The position numbers and the translations under genes are program-made. A stretch of DNA of 64,000 bases. It comes from Mobilicoccus caccae. GTDB taxonomy: Bacteria > Actinomycetota > Actinomycetes > Actinomycetales > Dermatophilaceae. The notes beneath the pieces were generated by a model. The model did no database searches and was not told where the DNA came from. It saw only the letters and a program-made list of their open reading frames with translations. Location: contig NZ_BSUO01000001.1 of assembly GCF_030161635.1 (NCBI RefSeq), positions 3,143,199-3,207,198 on the forward strand, in the 5' to 3' direction. Of this stretch, positions 34,134 to 43,242 are shown piece by piece. Each line of letters opens with the position of its first letter. Position 1 is the first letter of the stretch.

Positions 34134-34631
34134 ATGGAGCCGCTCATCGCCGTTCACGCGCTCGCCGCCTCGCTCGTGCTGACCCTCGGCCCGGTGCAGT
34201 TCGTCCGCCGCCACCGCGACCTCGCCCACCGCATCATCGGCCGCCTCTGGGTCGTGGCGATGGCGATCACCTGCCTGAGTTCCTTCGCGATCCATCCGGA
34301 CGGCTTCAACTGGCTGCACGGGCTGGCCGTGTTCACCCTCGTATCGGTGACCGCCGGTGTCATCGCCATCCTTGGCCATCACGTGGGGACGCATCGCCGC
34401 AACATGATCGGCAGCTATGTCGGCACCTCGATCGCCTTCGTGTTCGCCGCGACCATGCCCGACCGGGCCATCGCAAGGATGGCGGTGGAGAGCCCTCTGG
34501 AACTCGCGGGGCTGATCGCCCTGATCCTCGCTACGACGGCGGCGATCGTCTCGGCCGCTCTCACCGTGAGCCGCGCGCCTCGGACCCGGCGTCAGCCCTC
34601 GGTGGGATCCGGCGTGGTGGACGCCCGCTGA
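34134..34631 (+). CDS. DUF2306-type membrane protein
   Basis: 165 residues with four predicted helices (about 4-24, 38-58, 62-82 and 95-115, plus a weaker one near 130-150). HALAASLVLTLGPVQFVRR, HRIIGRLWVVAMAITCLSSF and the conserved HPDGFNWLH fit the DUF2306/YozB-like membrane family. Function unknown; the family has conserved histidines that could bind haem or metal. The ATG at 34134 is preferred to an earlier ATG at 34059 because it follows the promoter at 6 bases and starts at the first helix. It is the likely target of the MerR regulator. Confidence 0.75.
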   Translation: MEPLIAVHALAASLVLTLGPVQFVRRHRDLAHRIIGRLWVVAMAITCLSSFAIHPDGFNWLHGLAVFTLVSVTAGVIAILGHHVGTHRRNMIGSYVGTSIAFVFAATMPDRAIARMAVESPLELAGLIALILATTAAIVSAALTVSRAPRTRRQPSVGSGVVDAR

Positions 34632-35161
34632 GCCTCGGCGGGACGCCCGTTGCCGCTCGGCAGCCCCAGCTCGGCTCGGATGGCCTCGACGTCGACCTCG
34701 CCCGGGTCGCCACCCTGCTCGTACACGCGGCGGCGCTCCGCACGCACCCGCTGGTCGAGCTGCTGCAGCAGCCGCTCCTCCTCGGTGACGAGCGGTCGCG
34801 GTGCGAGCAGGTGATAGAACCCGAGGGCGTTGCCCCAGTTGTCGGAGAAGTTGACGAACTGCACGACGTCGGGCACCGCCACGACCTCGCCGTACGGCAC
34901 GCCGGCGTCGTCGAGCCGCTTGACGGCGACCTCGATGTCCTCGACCTCGAACCGCACCCGGGCGTTGTTGCCCCCGGGGCGCTCGTGCCCGGTCGAGACC
35001 TGCAACCACGCCCCCTCGCACACCTGCCATTCGAGGAAGTCGTCCATCGGCTTGGTGTCGGGGCCACGACCGAAGACCTGGGTGTAGAACTCCAACACGT
35101 CCTCGTGATCGCCCGCATTGATCGCGAAGGTCATTCCGTGCAGTGAACGCGGGTCGGCCAT
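34592..35161 (-). CDS. VOC-family (glyoxalase/dioxygenase fold) protein
   Basis: 189 residues from the ATG of MADPRSLHGM. The first 125 residues form one VOC module: TFAINAGDHEDVLEFYTQVFGRGPDTKP, FLEWQVCEGAWLQVS, ARVRFEVEDIEVAVKRLDDAGVP. The last 65 residues are helical and charged (LLQQLDQRVRAERRRVYEQGG). A single module with a helical tail is not the form of the well-known glyoxalase I, and the specific reaction is unknown. Its 3' end overlaps the convergent DUF2306 gene by 40 bases. No clear regulator is seen. Confidence 0.75.
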   Translation of the reverse strand: MADPRSLHGMTFAINAGDHEDVLEFYTQVFGRGPDTKPMDDFLEWQVCEGAWLQVSTGHERPGGNNARVRFEVEDIEVAVKRLDDAGVPYGEVVAVPDVVQFVNFSDNWGNALGFYHLLAPRPLVTEEERLLQQLDQRVRAERRRVYEQGGDPGEVDVEAIRAELGLPSGNGRPAEAQRASTTPDPTEG

Positions 35162-35376
35162 ATGCCCAGGGTAGAGCACCTGCGCCGTCATCGAAGAAGC
35201 TCTTGGCGACCATGGCGTGCCCACCCCGGCTCCTCGGTGGGAGGTCGGCGCGCGATCGGTGGCCTCAAGGGGTCAACCTGCCGCCGGCGCGGACGATGAG
35301 GAGATACCCGGGCGAGCCGTGACTGCCACTGCGACGCGACACCGGGAGCGCACTCGTCGACCCGACAGGAGGAACC

Positions 35377-36002
35377 GTGATCGGCCGTGCCGACGACGCC
35401 CTCGTGTTCTGCCTGATCGCCGCCGCCCTCGTCGTGCTCGCCCACGCGATCGACGCCCTGGGTTCGCGCAAGGGCGACGGAGACGGGTGGGCCAACTCGC
35501 TCGCGCTGTCCCTGTGCGGCCTCGCGCTGGGGATCCTCGTCGTGGGAGCCACGATCGCCCCCTCGCGCACCGACCTCCTGCTCACGATGTCCACCGCCGG
35601 GGCGGTGATCGTGAGCGCCCTACCCCTGGTGGGCTTTCGCGCCGGCGACGGGGAGAACATGCACCCGGCCAATCCGTGGGACCGCGCGTTCCGCGTGCGT
35701 CGCTCGCGGGTCTCCGAACTGCTGTCGCCCACCCCGCGCCCTCAACCCGCCGACCCGCCGCGAGCCCGCCGCGGACCCGCCACCCCGCCCGGTACACCTC
35801 GCGAGGGCGTGATCATGCCCGCGGTCGACCCGCGAGCGGCGGCAGCGCAACCCCCACCGCGGCGACTCCGCCACGGACCCGCCCGGCTGCCTCCTCCCCC
35901 GAGGTCTACGAGGCGGAGGAGACCCTGCACGACGTCAGCGAGGTCGTGGGCGACCTCGGCCGCCTCCTCGGCCTCGACAGACGCGAGCACCCCCGCCGCT
36001 GA
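35377..36002 (+). CDS. Membrane protein of unknown function, apparent frameshift
   Basis: About 208 residues when restored. Three hydrophobic helices occur in the first 85 residues (LVFCLIAAALVVLAHAI, LALSLCGLALGILVVGATI, LLTMSTAGAVIVSALPLVGF), followed by a Pro/Arg/Ala-rich linker and an acidic helical tail (EVYEAEETLHDVSEVVGDLG). The frame breaks in a C5 run at 35851-35855; one extra C leads into that tail and ends at 36002. Without it the protein would end in low-complexity Arg/Ser sequence, which looks unnatural. The start at 35377 has a GGAGGAACC ribosome site. I do not recognise the family. Confidence 0.65.
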
Positions 36003-36021
36003 CCCGGTCATGTGAACACGC

Positions 36022-36061
36022 GAAGGCCCCGGACCTGGTGATTCTCAGGTGCGGGGCCTTC
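36022..36061. terminator. Bidirectional hairpin terminator
   Basis: GAAGGCCCC (36022-36030) pairs with GGGGCCTTC (36053-36061), extended inward by ACCTG/CAGGT. It ends the upstream membrane-protein gene and the minus-strand tRNA-Arg. Confidence 0.75.
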
Positions 36062-36082
36062 GTCGTCTGTCTCGACACAGAG

Positions 36083-36155
36083 CGCGCCCGAAGGGATTCG
36101 AACCCCTAACCTTCTGATCCGTAGTCAGATGCTCTATCCGTTGAGCTACGGGCGC
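36083..36155 (-). tRNA. tRNA-Arg (anticodon ACG)
   Basis: Acceptor stem GCGCCCG with CGGGCGC, D arm AGCTCAACGGATAGAGC, anticodon ACG in CTACGGA (36120-36122), T arm GGGGTTCGAATCCC. No encoded CCA. Substrate for TadA, encoded at 30912-31412. Confidence 0.96.
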
Positions 36156-36269
36156 ATGCCGCCTCAGGCGACGTCGTGAGACTTTACCTGGGGTCCTCAC
36201 AGAATGCGAATCGGCGGGGCGGCCCGCATCCACGCGGAGGGCGAGGTCGGGGCACCTCACCTGCCGTCC

Positions 36270-36306
36270 TGTGAGGTCCTTCACACCGGCCGTGAGGTGG
36301 TTCACG
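36270..36306. promoter_or_regulatory. Tandem CRP/GlxR-like sites upstream of pckG
   Basis: TGTGAGGTCCTTCACA (36270-36285) matches TGTGA-N6-TCACA exactly. CGTGAGGTGGTTCACG (36291-36306) is a second palindrome of the same form. Their centres are 21 bases apart, two helix turns. They lie about 205-240 bases before the pckG start. cAMP-responsive GlxR/Crp control of gluconeogenic genes is known in actinobacteria. Confidence 0.65.
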
Positions 36307-36510
36307 TGTATCGGTGATTGACCTGCTCAGGCCGTCACCACGCCCCGACGTGGGCCGTTACCGTGAGAGCAGATCCTGACTTCGGTCCATGGAACGGACG
36401 CTCGAGGCTCACCTGCTGCACGACTGGGGGCCTCTTCGGCGCAACCGGGCCTAGGCTTGGCCGACACGGACGTGACTCAGCGGCGAGAACGCGAAAGGGA
36501 CGACGAGACG

Positions 36511-38337
36511 ATGACGACTACCTCGACAGACATCCCCACCACCGGAGGCACCAGCCACAAGCAACTGGCTGCCTGGGTCGAGGAGGTCGCAGCCCTCACC
36601 ACCCCCGACGAGATCGTGTGGATCGACGGATCGCAGGAGGAGTACGACCGCCTGTGCGGTGAGCTCGTCGACGCGGGCACGTTCGTCAAGCTCGACGACG
36701 CCAAGAAGCCCAACTCCTACTGGTGCGCCTCGGACCCCCTGGACGTCGCGCGCGTCGAGGACCGGACCTACATCTGCACCAAGGACGAGGACGGCGCCGG
36801 GTTCACCAACAACTGGATGGCCCCGGACCAGATGAAGACCGAGATGGAGGCGCTGTACAGCGGGTGCATGAAGGGCCGCACCATGTACGTCATCCCCTTC
36901 GTCATGGGTCACCTCGACGCCGACAGCCCCATGTACGGCGTCGAGCTCTCCGACTCCGCGTACGTCGTCACCAACATGCGCATCATGGCCCGCATCGGCG
37001 CCGACGTCCTCAAGCAGATGGAGGACACCGACGCCGACTTCGTGCGGTGCCTGCACTCGGTGGGTGCGCCGCTGGAGCCCGGTCAGCAGGACGTCGCGTG
37101 GCCGTGCAACGAGACCAAGTACATCTCCCACTTCCCCGAGGAGCGCACGATCTGGAGCTTCGGCTCCGGCTACGGCGGCAACGCCCTGCTGGGCAAGAAG
37201 TGCTACGCGCTGCGTATCGCCTCGGCCGTCGCCCACGACGAGGGCTGGATGGCCGAGCACATGCTCATCCTCAAGCTGACCTCGCCGGAGGGGAAGTCCT
37301 ACAACATCGCCGCGGCCTTCCCGAGCGCCTGCGGCAAGACCAACCTCGCCATGCTCGAGCCCACCATCGACGGCTGGAAGGCCGAGATGGTCGGTGACGA
37401 CATCGCGTGGATGCGCTTCGGTCCCGACGGCCGCCTGTACGCCGTCAACCCGGAGTTCGGCCTCTTCGGCGTCGCACCCGGAACCGGCTGGTCCACCAAC
37501 TCCAACGCCATGCAGACGATCGAGAAGGGCAACTCGATCTTCACCAACGTCGCGCGCACCAAGGACGGCGACGTCTGGTGGGAGGGCGCGACGGACGAGA
37601 AGCCGGCCGAGCTCATCGACTGGAAGGGCAACCCCTGGACGCCGGAGTCCTCGGAGAAGGCCGCGCACCCCAACGCCCGCTTCACGACGCCGGCCAAGCA
37701 GTGCCCGATGATCGCGCCGGAGTACGACAACCCCAACGGTGTCCCCATCGACGCGATCCTCTTCGGTGGTCGTCGCGCGACGACGATCCCGCTGGTCTAC
37801 CAGTCGCGTGACTGGAACCACGGCACGTTCGTCGGCGCCACGCTCTCCTCGGAGACCACGGCCGCGGCCGCCGGTGCGGTCGGCGTCGTGCGCCGCGACC
37901 CGATGGCGATGCTGCCCTTCATCGGCTACAGCGCCACCGACTACATCCAGCACTGGATCAACATCGGCAAGGACAACGACGAGTCCAAGCTGCCGAAGAT
38001 CTTCGGGGTCAACTGGTTCCGCAAGAGCGACGACGGCAAGTTCCTGTGGCCGGGCTTCGGCGACAACAGCCGCGTCCTCAAGTGGATCTGCGACCGTCTC
38101 GAGGGCAAGGTCGAGGCCGACGAGGCCCCCATCGGCCTGCTGCCCAAGGCCGAGGACATCGACGTCACCGGCCTGGACATGAGTGCCGACGAGGTCGCCG
38201 CGTCCCTCGCCTACGACGCCGAGGCGTGGAACAAGGAACTGCCGATGATCGAGGAGTGGCTCGCCAAGTTCGGCGACAAGCTCCCCACCGAGCTCTCCGA
38301 GCAGTTGGCCACGCTCAAGAAGAACGTGCAGAACTGA
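36511..38337 (+). CDS. pckG: Phosphoenolpyruvate carboxykinase (GTP)
   Basis: Converts oxaloacetate and GTP to PEP and CO2; first step of gluconeogenesis. 608 residues, normal for the GTP form. The kinase loop [15 protein letters not shown] (about residue 275) carries the reactive cysteine of GTP-dependent enzymes; other marks are [42 protein letters not shown] and the hyper-mobile lid [12 protein letters not shown]. The ATG giving [11 protein letters not shown] was chosen over a TTG 18 codons earlier because it follows AAAGGGA. Two palindromic CRP-like sites upstream suggest carbon-source control. A strong terminator follows. Confidence 0.97.
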   Translation: MTTTSTDIPTTGGTSHKQLAAWVEEVAALTTPDEIVWIDGSQEEYDRLCGELVDAGTFVKLDDAKKPNSYWCASDPLDVARVEDRTYICTKDEDGAGFTNNWMAPDQMKTEMEALYSGCMKGRTMYVIPFVMGHLDADSPMYGVELSDSAYVVTNMRIMARIGADVLKQMEDTDADFVRCLHSVGAPLEPGQQDVAWPCNETKYISHFPEERTIWSFGSGYGGNALLGKKCYALRIASAVAHDEGWMAEHMLILKLTSPEGKSYNIAAAFPSACGKTNLAMLEPTIDGWKAEMVGDDIAWMRFGPDGRLYAVNPEFGLFGVAPGTGWSTNSNAMQTIEKGNSIFTNVARTKDGDVWWEGATDEKPAELIDWKGNPWTPESSEKAAHPNARFTTPAKQCPMIAPEYDNPNGVPIDAILFGGRRATTIPLVYQSRDWNHGTFVGATLSSETTAAAAGAVGVVRRDPMAMLPFIGYSATDYIQHWINIGKDNDESKLPKIFGVNWFRKSDDGKFLWPGFGDNSRVLKWICDRLEGKVEADEAPIGLLPKAEDIDVTGLDMSADEVAASLAYDAEAWNKELPMIEEWLAKFGDKLPTELSEQLATLKKNVQN

Positions 38338-38362
38338 GATCAGGCGCCACCGGCGCCGATGA

Positions 38363-38405
38363 ACGAACGCCCGCTCCGCAGCGCACCTGCGGGGCGGGCG
38401 TTCGT
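38363..38405. terminator. Hairpin terminator after pckG
   Basis: ACGAACGCCCGC pairs with GCGGGCGTTCGT, with an inner CCGCA/TGCGG stem and a 7-base loop. It lies 25 bases after the pckG stop and insulates the next operon. Confidence 0.8.
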
Positions 38406-38479
38406 CGTCGCGCGCGTGCACAGCCGCGACACAGCCCGGGCACAGGCCTGCGGGCGTCTCGGCGAGGTTCACTGGAGTC

Positions 38480-39217
38480 ATGGCTGCCGATCCCGCGACC
38501 TCCCCACCCGCTCTGACCCGCCCCGACGGGTCACCGATGCGGGTGCTCGTCGTCGACGACGAGGCCAACCTCACCGAGCTGTTGTCGATGGCGATGCGGT
38601 ACGAGGGTTGGGAGGTGCGCACGGCGTTGACCGGACTCACCGCCGTGCGTGAGGCCAAGGACTTCAGGCCCGATGCCGTGGTGCTCGACATGATGCTGCC
38701 GGACTTCGACGGCATGGAGGTCCTGCGGCGTCTGCGGAGCGACGAGCCCGACATCCCGGTGCTGTTCCTCACGGCCAAGGACGCGGTGGAGGACCGCGTC
38801 GCGGGTCTCACCGCGGGCGGCGACGACTACGTCACCAAACCCTTCAGCCTCGAGGAGGTCGTCGCCCGGGTGCGGGGGCTGATGCGCCGGACCGCCGTCC
38901 ACGTCGGGTGCACGGGCTCGGTGTTGGTCGTCGGCGACCTCACCCTGGAGGAGGACAGTCACGAGGTCCACCGAGCAGGCCGTGAGATCTCCCTGACGGC
39001 GACGGAGTTCGAGCTCCTGCGCTACCTCATGCGCAACCCCCGCCGGGTGCTGTCGAAGGCGCAGATCCTCGACCGGGTGTGGAACTACGACTTCGGCGGG
39101 CAGGCCAACGTCGTCGAGCTCTACATCTCCTACCTGCGCAAGAAGATCGACGCCGGGAACGAGCCGATGATCCACACCCTGCGCGGCGCCGGGTACATCC
39201 TCAAGGCGGCGTCGTGA
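38480..39217 (+). CDS. OmpR-family response regulator
   Basis: 245 residues. Receiver domain (residues 20-135): acidic pair VVDDEAN, phospho-acceptor Asp in VVLDMMLPDFDG (about 70), Thr in FLTAKDAV and Lys in VTKPFSLEE. The winged-helix DNA-binding domain follows (EISLTATEFELLRYLMRNPRRVLSK ... VVELYISYLRKKID, LRGAGYIL). An ATG at 38537 (MRVLVVDDE) is a plausible shorter start. The stop overlaps the kinase GTG by 4 bases. Resembles TcrX/PrrA-type regulators; target genes unknown. Confidence 0.93.
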   Translation: MAADPATSPPALTRPDGSPMRVLVVDDEANLTELLSMAMRYEGWEVRTALTGLTAVREAKDFRPDAVVLDMMLPDFDGMEVLRRLRSDEPDIPVLFLTAKDAVEDRVAGLTAGGDDYVTKPFSLEEVVARVRGLMRRTAVHVGCTGSVLVVGDLTLEEDSHEVHRAGREISLTATEFELLRYLMRNPRRVLSKAQILDRVWNYDFGGQANVVELYISYLRKKIDAGNEPMIHTLRGAGYILKAAS

Positions 39218-40692
39218 GCGTCTCGGGTGTCGTCGTCGGCTCGCCGGAGCATCCCCGGCGATCGGGCGTGCTGTCCGGCTGGACCCTGCGGCGGACCCTG
39301 GTCACCCCGATCGTGGCGTTGTTCGCGCTGGTCACGCTGCTCAGCGGGGTCGGGATGAGCTACCTGCTCGAGAACGCCCTGCAACGCGAACTGGATCACC
39401 GTGTGGCCTCGACCGCCCGCGGGTTCGGCCCCGACGACCCGGGACGCGGGCCGGAGGGGCAGCGACGCCGCGTGGTCGGCCCGGACATGCTCGCCGTGGT
39501 GGTCGACGGATCGGTCGTGCGCACCAACACCGTTGCGACGCGGGGTGGTCAGCGAGAAGCCCTCAACGAGCAGCAGATCCGGGCGCTGCTCCAGGCCGGC
39601 CTGAGTGAGCAGCCCTCCACGCTCGACCTCGGAGAACCGCTCGGGCCGTACCGCCTCATCGCCTTCTCGACCCCGGAGGGAGCGCAGGTCGTCACCGGCC
39701 TGCCGCTGGATCCGATGCTGGACTCCGTGCGGCGGGTGCGGCTGATCACGGTGGGACTCGGCCTGCTGGGGTTCGTCGTCGTCGGGTTGGGGACGGCGTG
39801 GGTCGTCGGTCGCGCCCTGCGGCCGCTCGAGCGGGTGGCCGCCACGGCCACACGCGTCTCCCAGGTGCCGTTGTCGAGCGGGGAGGTGAGCGTGACCGAG
39901 CGGGTTCCCCTCCGCGACACCGACCGTCGCACCGAGGTGGGTCAGGTCGGTGCGGCCCTCAACGATCTGCTCGAGCACGTGGACTCCGCGCTACGCGTCC
40001 GCCAGGAGGGCGAGGCCCGACTCCGCCGGTTCGTCGCCGACGCGAGTCACGAACTGCGCACTCCCCTGTCCTCCATCCGGGGGTACACCGAGTTGTCGAT
40101 GCGGGACCCGGAGCTGCCGTCGGACGTGCGGCGCTCGCTGACCCGGGTCGACTCCGAATCCCACCGCATGGCCGACCTCGTGGAGGACCTGCTGCTGCTC
40201 GCGCGCCTCGACGCGGGCCGGCCGCTGGCGCGCGAGCCCGTCGACCTCACCCGACTGCTCATCGACACCGTCAGCGATGCCCGGGCGGCGGGTCCGGGAC
40301 ATCAGTGGCGGCTCGACCTGCCCGAGGACGCCGTGGAGGTGACGGGCGACGGCGCGCGCCTCACCCAAGTGCTGGTCAACCTCCTGGCGAACGCCCGCAC
40401 GCACACCCCTGCCGGGACGACGGTCACCGGCCGCGTGCGCCGGGAGGGCAGCGGCGTGTTGCTCGAGGTCGAGGACGACGGCCCCGGGATCGACCCCGCG
40501 CTCGTGCCGACGGTCTTCGAGCGATTCAGCCGCGGTGACTCCGCGCGCACCCGCGCCGGCACCTCCACCGGCCTCGGCCTGTCGATCGTCGAGGCCGTCG
40601 TCGGCGCACACGGCGGGTCGGTGCACGTGGACTCACGCCCGGGGCGGACGCGATTCACCCTCCGACTGCCCGCCGCGACGACGGACGACTGA
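39214..40692 (+). CDS. Sensor histidine kinase
   Basis: Partner of the preceding regulator, 492 residues. Membrane helix 1 at about 30-52, an extracytoplasmic sensor of about 110 residues, helix 2 at about 175-197, then HAMP (RPLERVAATATRVSQVPL). The H box is DASHELRTPLSSIRGYTEL (about residue 280), the N box QVLVNLLANARTHTP, G1 EDDGPGIDPALVPTVFERF and G2 TGLGLSIVEAVVGAHGGS. GTG start overlaps the regulator stop. The signal is unknown. A long hairpin terminator follows. Confidence 0.93.
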   Translation: MSVSGVVVGSPEHPRRSGVLSGWTLRRTLVTPIVALFALVTLLSGVGMSYLLENALQRELDHRVASTARGFGPDDPGRGPEGQRRRVVGPDMLAVVVDGSVVRTNTVATRGGQREALNEQQIRALLQAGLSEQPSTLDLGEPLGPYRLIAFSTPEGAQVVTGLPLDPMLDSVRRVRLITVGLGLLGFVVVGLGTAWVVGRALRPLERVAATATRVSQVPLSSGEVSVTERVPLRDTDRRTEVGQVGAALNDLLEHVDSALRVRQEGEARLRRFVADASHELRTPLSSIRGYTELSMRDPELPSDVRRSLTRVDSESHRMADLVEDLLLLARLDAGRPLAREPVDLTRLLIDTVSDARAAGPGHQWRLDLPEDAVEVTGDGARLTQVLVNLLANARTHTPAGTTVTGRVRREGSGVLLEVEDDGPGIDPALVPTVFERFSRGDSARTRAGTSTGLGLSIVEAVVGAHGGSVHVDSRPGRTRFTLRLPAATTDD

Positions 40693-40728
40693 CGTGCACG
40701 CCGGGTAGGACGGCCCCCGAGACGCGAA

Positions 40729-40777
40729 AGACCGCTCGGTGCGATACGGACGTGATCCGTACCGCACCGAGCGGTCT
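40729..40777. terminator. Hairpin terminator after the kinase and tRNA-Ser(GCT)
   Basis: A 22-base stem (40729-40750 with 40756-40777, one mismatch) and a 5-base loop. It lies between the kinase (+) and tRNA-Ser (-), so it can serve both. Confidence 0.8.
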
Positions 40778-40783
40778 CATCTG

Positions 40784-40874
40784 CGGAGGCGGAGGGATTT
40801 GAACCCTCGATGGGGTTTAACCCCCAAACCCGCTTAGCAGGCGGGCGCCATAGACCGGACTAGGCGACGCCTCC
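40784..40874 (-). tRNA. tRNA-Ser (anticodon GCT)
   Basis: Class II tRNA. Acceptor GGAGGCG with CGCCTCC, anticodon GCT in CTGCTAA (40836-40838), a long variable arm, and T arm GAGGGTTCAAATCCCTC. No encoded CCA. Reads AGC and AGU. Confidence 0.95.
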
Positions 40875-41087
40875 ACTGCCACACGCGCGGACGCGATGAA
40901 CGGCGAATGACAGGCTACCCGGAGCACTCCCCCGGCACAAAACCGCCTCGCCGGTCGTTGGGGCAGGGGTGAGGGCCGCCACGACGGTGGGGCGGGGGTG
41001 GCAATCGGCGCAGAACCGCAGAGAAACTGCCGATTACCGTTGCAGAATGGGTGGAATCGCGTCGTTGACGCGCAGGAAGGGAACCAG

Positions 41088-42584
41088 ATGAGCTCAGCGC
41101 ACCCGACAGGGGCGCCCGAACGACGCCGTGGCCTCGGTCGATTCGTCGGCATGACGGCGCTCGGCGCGGTTCTCCCCGGGTCCGGCCTGCTGCTCAGCGG
41201 ACGCCGGATCATCGGTGGCCTGCTGCTGTTCTCCTTCGTGGCTCTCGTCGTCGGCGCCGCCGCGTTCATCTACGTCAAGGGCCCCACCGCCGCGGCGCTG
41301 TACCTCGGCGTGCGCCCCAACCTGCTCACGGCCCTCGTGGTCGCCGGCGTCGTCGGACTCGTCGTCCTCGCGGCCTCGGTGATCCACACGGCCGTCGTCA
41401 ACTGGCCGAGCCGCCCCCAGACCGGCAAGCGGGTCCTCGCGACGCTGTTCACCACGCTGCTCGTGGTGGGCCTCATCGCCCCGGCCGCGCCCGCGGTGCA
41501 GTACGTCATGATCCACCGCGACCTGGTCGGAACCCTGTTCACCGACTCGCACGGGCGGGGTACCGAGGGCGCATCCCCCATCGGCAGCGGCGAGGACGCC
41601 TGGCGCGACGTCCCCCGCCTCAACGTCATGCTCATCGGCTCCGACGCCTACCCGGGACGTCCCGGCATCCGCACCGACTCGATGATCGTGGCCAGCATCG
41701 ACACCCGCTCCGGCGACAGCGTGCTCTTCGGCGTGCCGCGCAATCTCCAGAACGTACCGCTGGGGCCCAGCAACCCCCTCTCGCAGATCTACCCCGAGGG
41801 GTACAACTGCGGCCGCAAGTGCCTGATGAACGAGGTGTGGAACGAGGGCGACACGCACAAGGACCTCTTCCCCGGCGACCCGATGCCGGGGATGACGGCG
41901 ACCCGCCTGGCCCTGTCCGAGGTGCTCGGCCTGGGCATCGACTACGGCGTCGTCATCGACATCCAGGGCTTTTCAGCCCTGGTCGACGCCATGGGCGGTG
42001 TCGATGTGAACGTGCGTGAGCGCATCCCGATCGGCGGCAAGGTCGAGAACGGACGCATCGTGCCGGGGTCGATCAACGGCTGGATCGAGGCCGGGCCGCA
42101 GCACCTCAACGGCTACCAGGCCATGTGGTTCTCCCGCTCCCGGGCCACCACCGACGACTTCGACCGCATGGCGCGTCAGCGGTGCATGGTCGGCGCGCTC
42201 GTCAACCAGGTGAATCCCGGCACCATGCTCGACCGCTACCCCGAGCTGGCCAAGGTCGCCAAGGACCACGTCTACACCGACGTCCCGCCCCAGCACCTGG
42301 GCGCCTGGGCCGAGCTGGTCTCGCGCATGCAGCAGGGCAAGATCCGGTCCCTGCCGTTCACCGACAAGATCGTCAAGGTGGGCAACCCGGACTACGACCG
42401 CATCCGCGACGTGGTGCAGAACGCGATCTCGCCGCAGCCCACCGAGGGCACCCCCGCTCCGTCGACGCCGACCTCGACGTCGTCGCGGACTCCCGCCGAG
42501 GTGCCCTCCACGCCGACGAGCACGTCCTCCCCGTCCTCGACCGGGCCGAAGCAGGGCCTGGTCAACGTCAAGGACGCCTGCTGA
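41088..42584 (+). CDS. LytR-CpsA-Psr (LCP) family cell-wall ligase
   Basis: Membrane-anchored enzyme that links wall polymers (such as teichoic acid or arabinogalactan-like glycans) to peptidoglycan. 498 residues. Four hydrophobic stretches occur before residue 150, more than the usual single anchor. The LCP domain has RLNVMLIGSDAYPGRPGIRTDSMIVAS with its conserved Asp and Arg, SVLFGVPRNLQNVPLG, and HLNGYQAMWFSRSRATTDDFDRMARQRC. A Ser/Thr/Pro-rich tail ends the protein with a terminal cysteine (VKDAC). The ATG follows AGGAAGGG. It is monocistronic. Confidence 0.88.
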   Translation: MSSAHPTGAPERRRGLGRFVGMTALGAVLPGSGLLLSGRRIIGGLLLFSFVALVVGAAAFIYVKGPTAAALYLGVRPNLLTALVVAGVVGLVVLAASVIHTAVVNWPSRPQTGKRVLATLFTTLLVVGLIAPAAPAVQYVMIHRDLVGTLFTDSHGRGTEGASPIGSGEDAWRDVPRLNVMLIGSDAYPGRPGIRTDSMIVASIDTRSGDSVLFGVPRNLQNVPLGPSNPLSQIYPEGYNCGRKCLMNEVWNEGDTHKDLFPGDPMPGMTATRLALSEVLGLGIDYGVVIDIQGFSALVDAMGGVDVNVRERIPIGGKVENGRIVPGSINGWIEAGPQHLNGYQAMWFSRSRATTDDFDRMARQRCMVGALVNQVNPGTMLDRYPELAKVAKDHVYTDVPPQHLGAWAELVSRMQQGKIRSLPFTDKIVKVGNPDYDRIRDVVQNAISPQPTEGTPAPSTPTSTSSRTPAEVPSTPTSTSSPSSTGPKQGLVNVKDAC

Positions 42585-43242
42585 CCCTGCGCTTGGCCCA
42601 CCAGGACCGGGCGCCCGCGACGATCATGGCGACGAGCACGGCCAACCCGATCCAGCCTGCGTAGATCGCGTACTCGCGCACGACGGCCACGGCCGACTCC
42701 CCGAGCCACATGCCGAGCAGGAGGAACACCGTCTGGGTGGCGGCGGCCGCCAGCAGGTCGACGAGCAGGAACCGCCGGAACGGGACTCCCGCCGTACCGA
42801 GCGCCACGTGGACGATCTCGCGCGGGACCGGCAGCGGGACGTAGGTGAGCACGATCGCGAGCAGTTGATACCGGCGCACCACGGCCTCCGCGCGGGCGAT
42901 ACGTCGCCGGGCCCGCGGCGAGTCGCCGCCGACCCGCACGAGGGCCGCCTCTCCCCACAGTCGCCCCGCCCACCAGAACACCCAGTGGAACTTGACGATC
43001 GAGAGGATGGCCGCCGCCAGCGGCCAGAGCCACGGCTGTGACTCCGCCGCCGCGAGGGCACCGACGGCGATGAGTGCCGGCCTGCTCCCGGTGACCACGG
43101 CGAGGACGTGCGGCGCCTGCCCGAGCAACCACGGCCGCAACGGCAGGACGAGGACGCCGTACACCGTGACGACCGCCAGGCCCACGCCCACGACGACCTC
43201 CGGCCATCGGGACGGATGTGGGCGATCAGTCGCGCTGCTCAC
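42568..43242 (-). CDS. VTT-domain (DedA-like) membrane protein 1
   Basis: 224 residues with the SNARE-associated/VTT fold: GALAAAESQPWLWPLAAAILS, FWWAGRLWGEAALVRVG and then the conserved YVPLPVPREIVHVALGTAGVPFRRFL turn trimmed to its core. Such proteins act in lipid or small-molecule movement across the membrane (undecaprenyl phosphate for some DedA members). GTG start at VSSATDRPHP overlaps the preceding gene's stop by 17 bases. It is a paralogue of that gene. The 3' end overlaps the convergent LCP gene by 17 bases. Substrate unknown. Confidence 0.8.
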   Translation of the reverse strand: MSSATDRPHPSRWPEVVVGVGLAVVTVYGVLVLPLRPWLLGQAPHVLAVVTGSRPALIAVGALAAAESQPWLWPLAAAILSIVKFHWVFWWAGRLWGEAALVRVGGDSPRARRRIARAEAVVRRYQLLAIVLTYVPLPVPREIVHVALGTAGVPFRRFLLVDLLAAAATQTVFLLLGMWLGESAVAVVREYAIYAGWIGLAVLVAMIVAGARSWWAKRRVSRRP

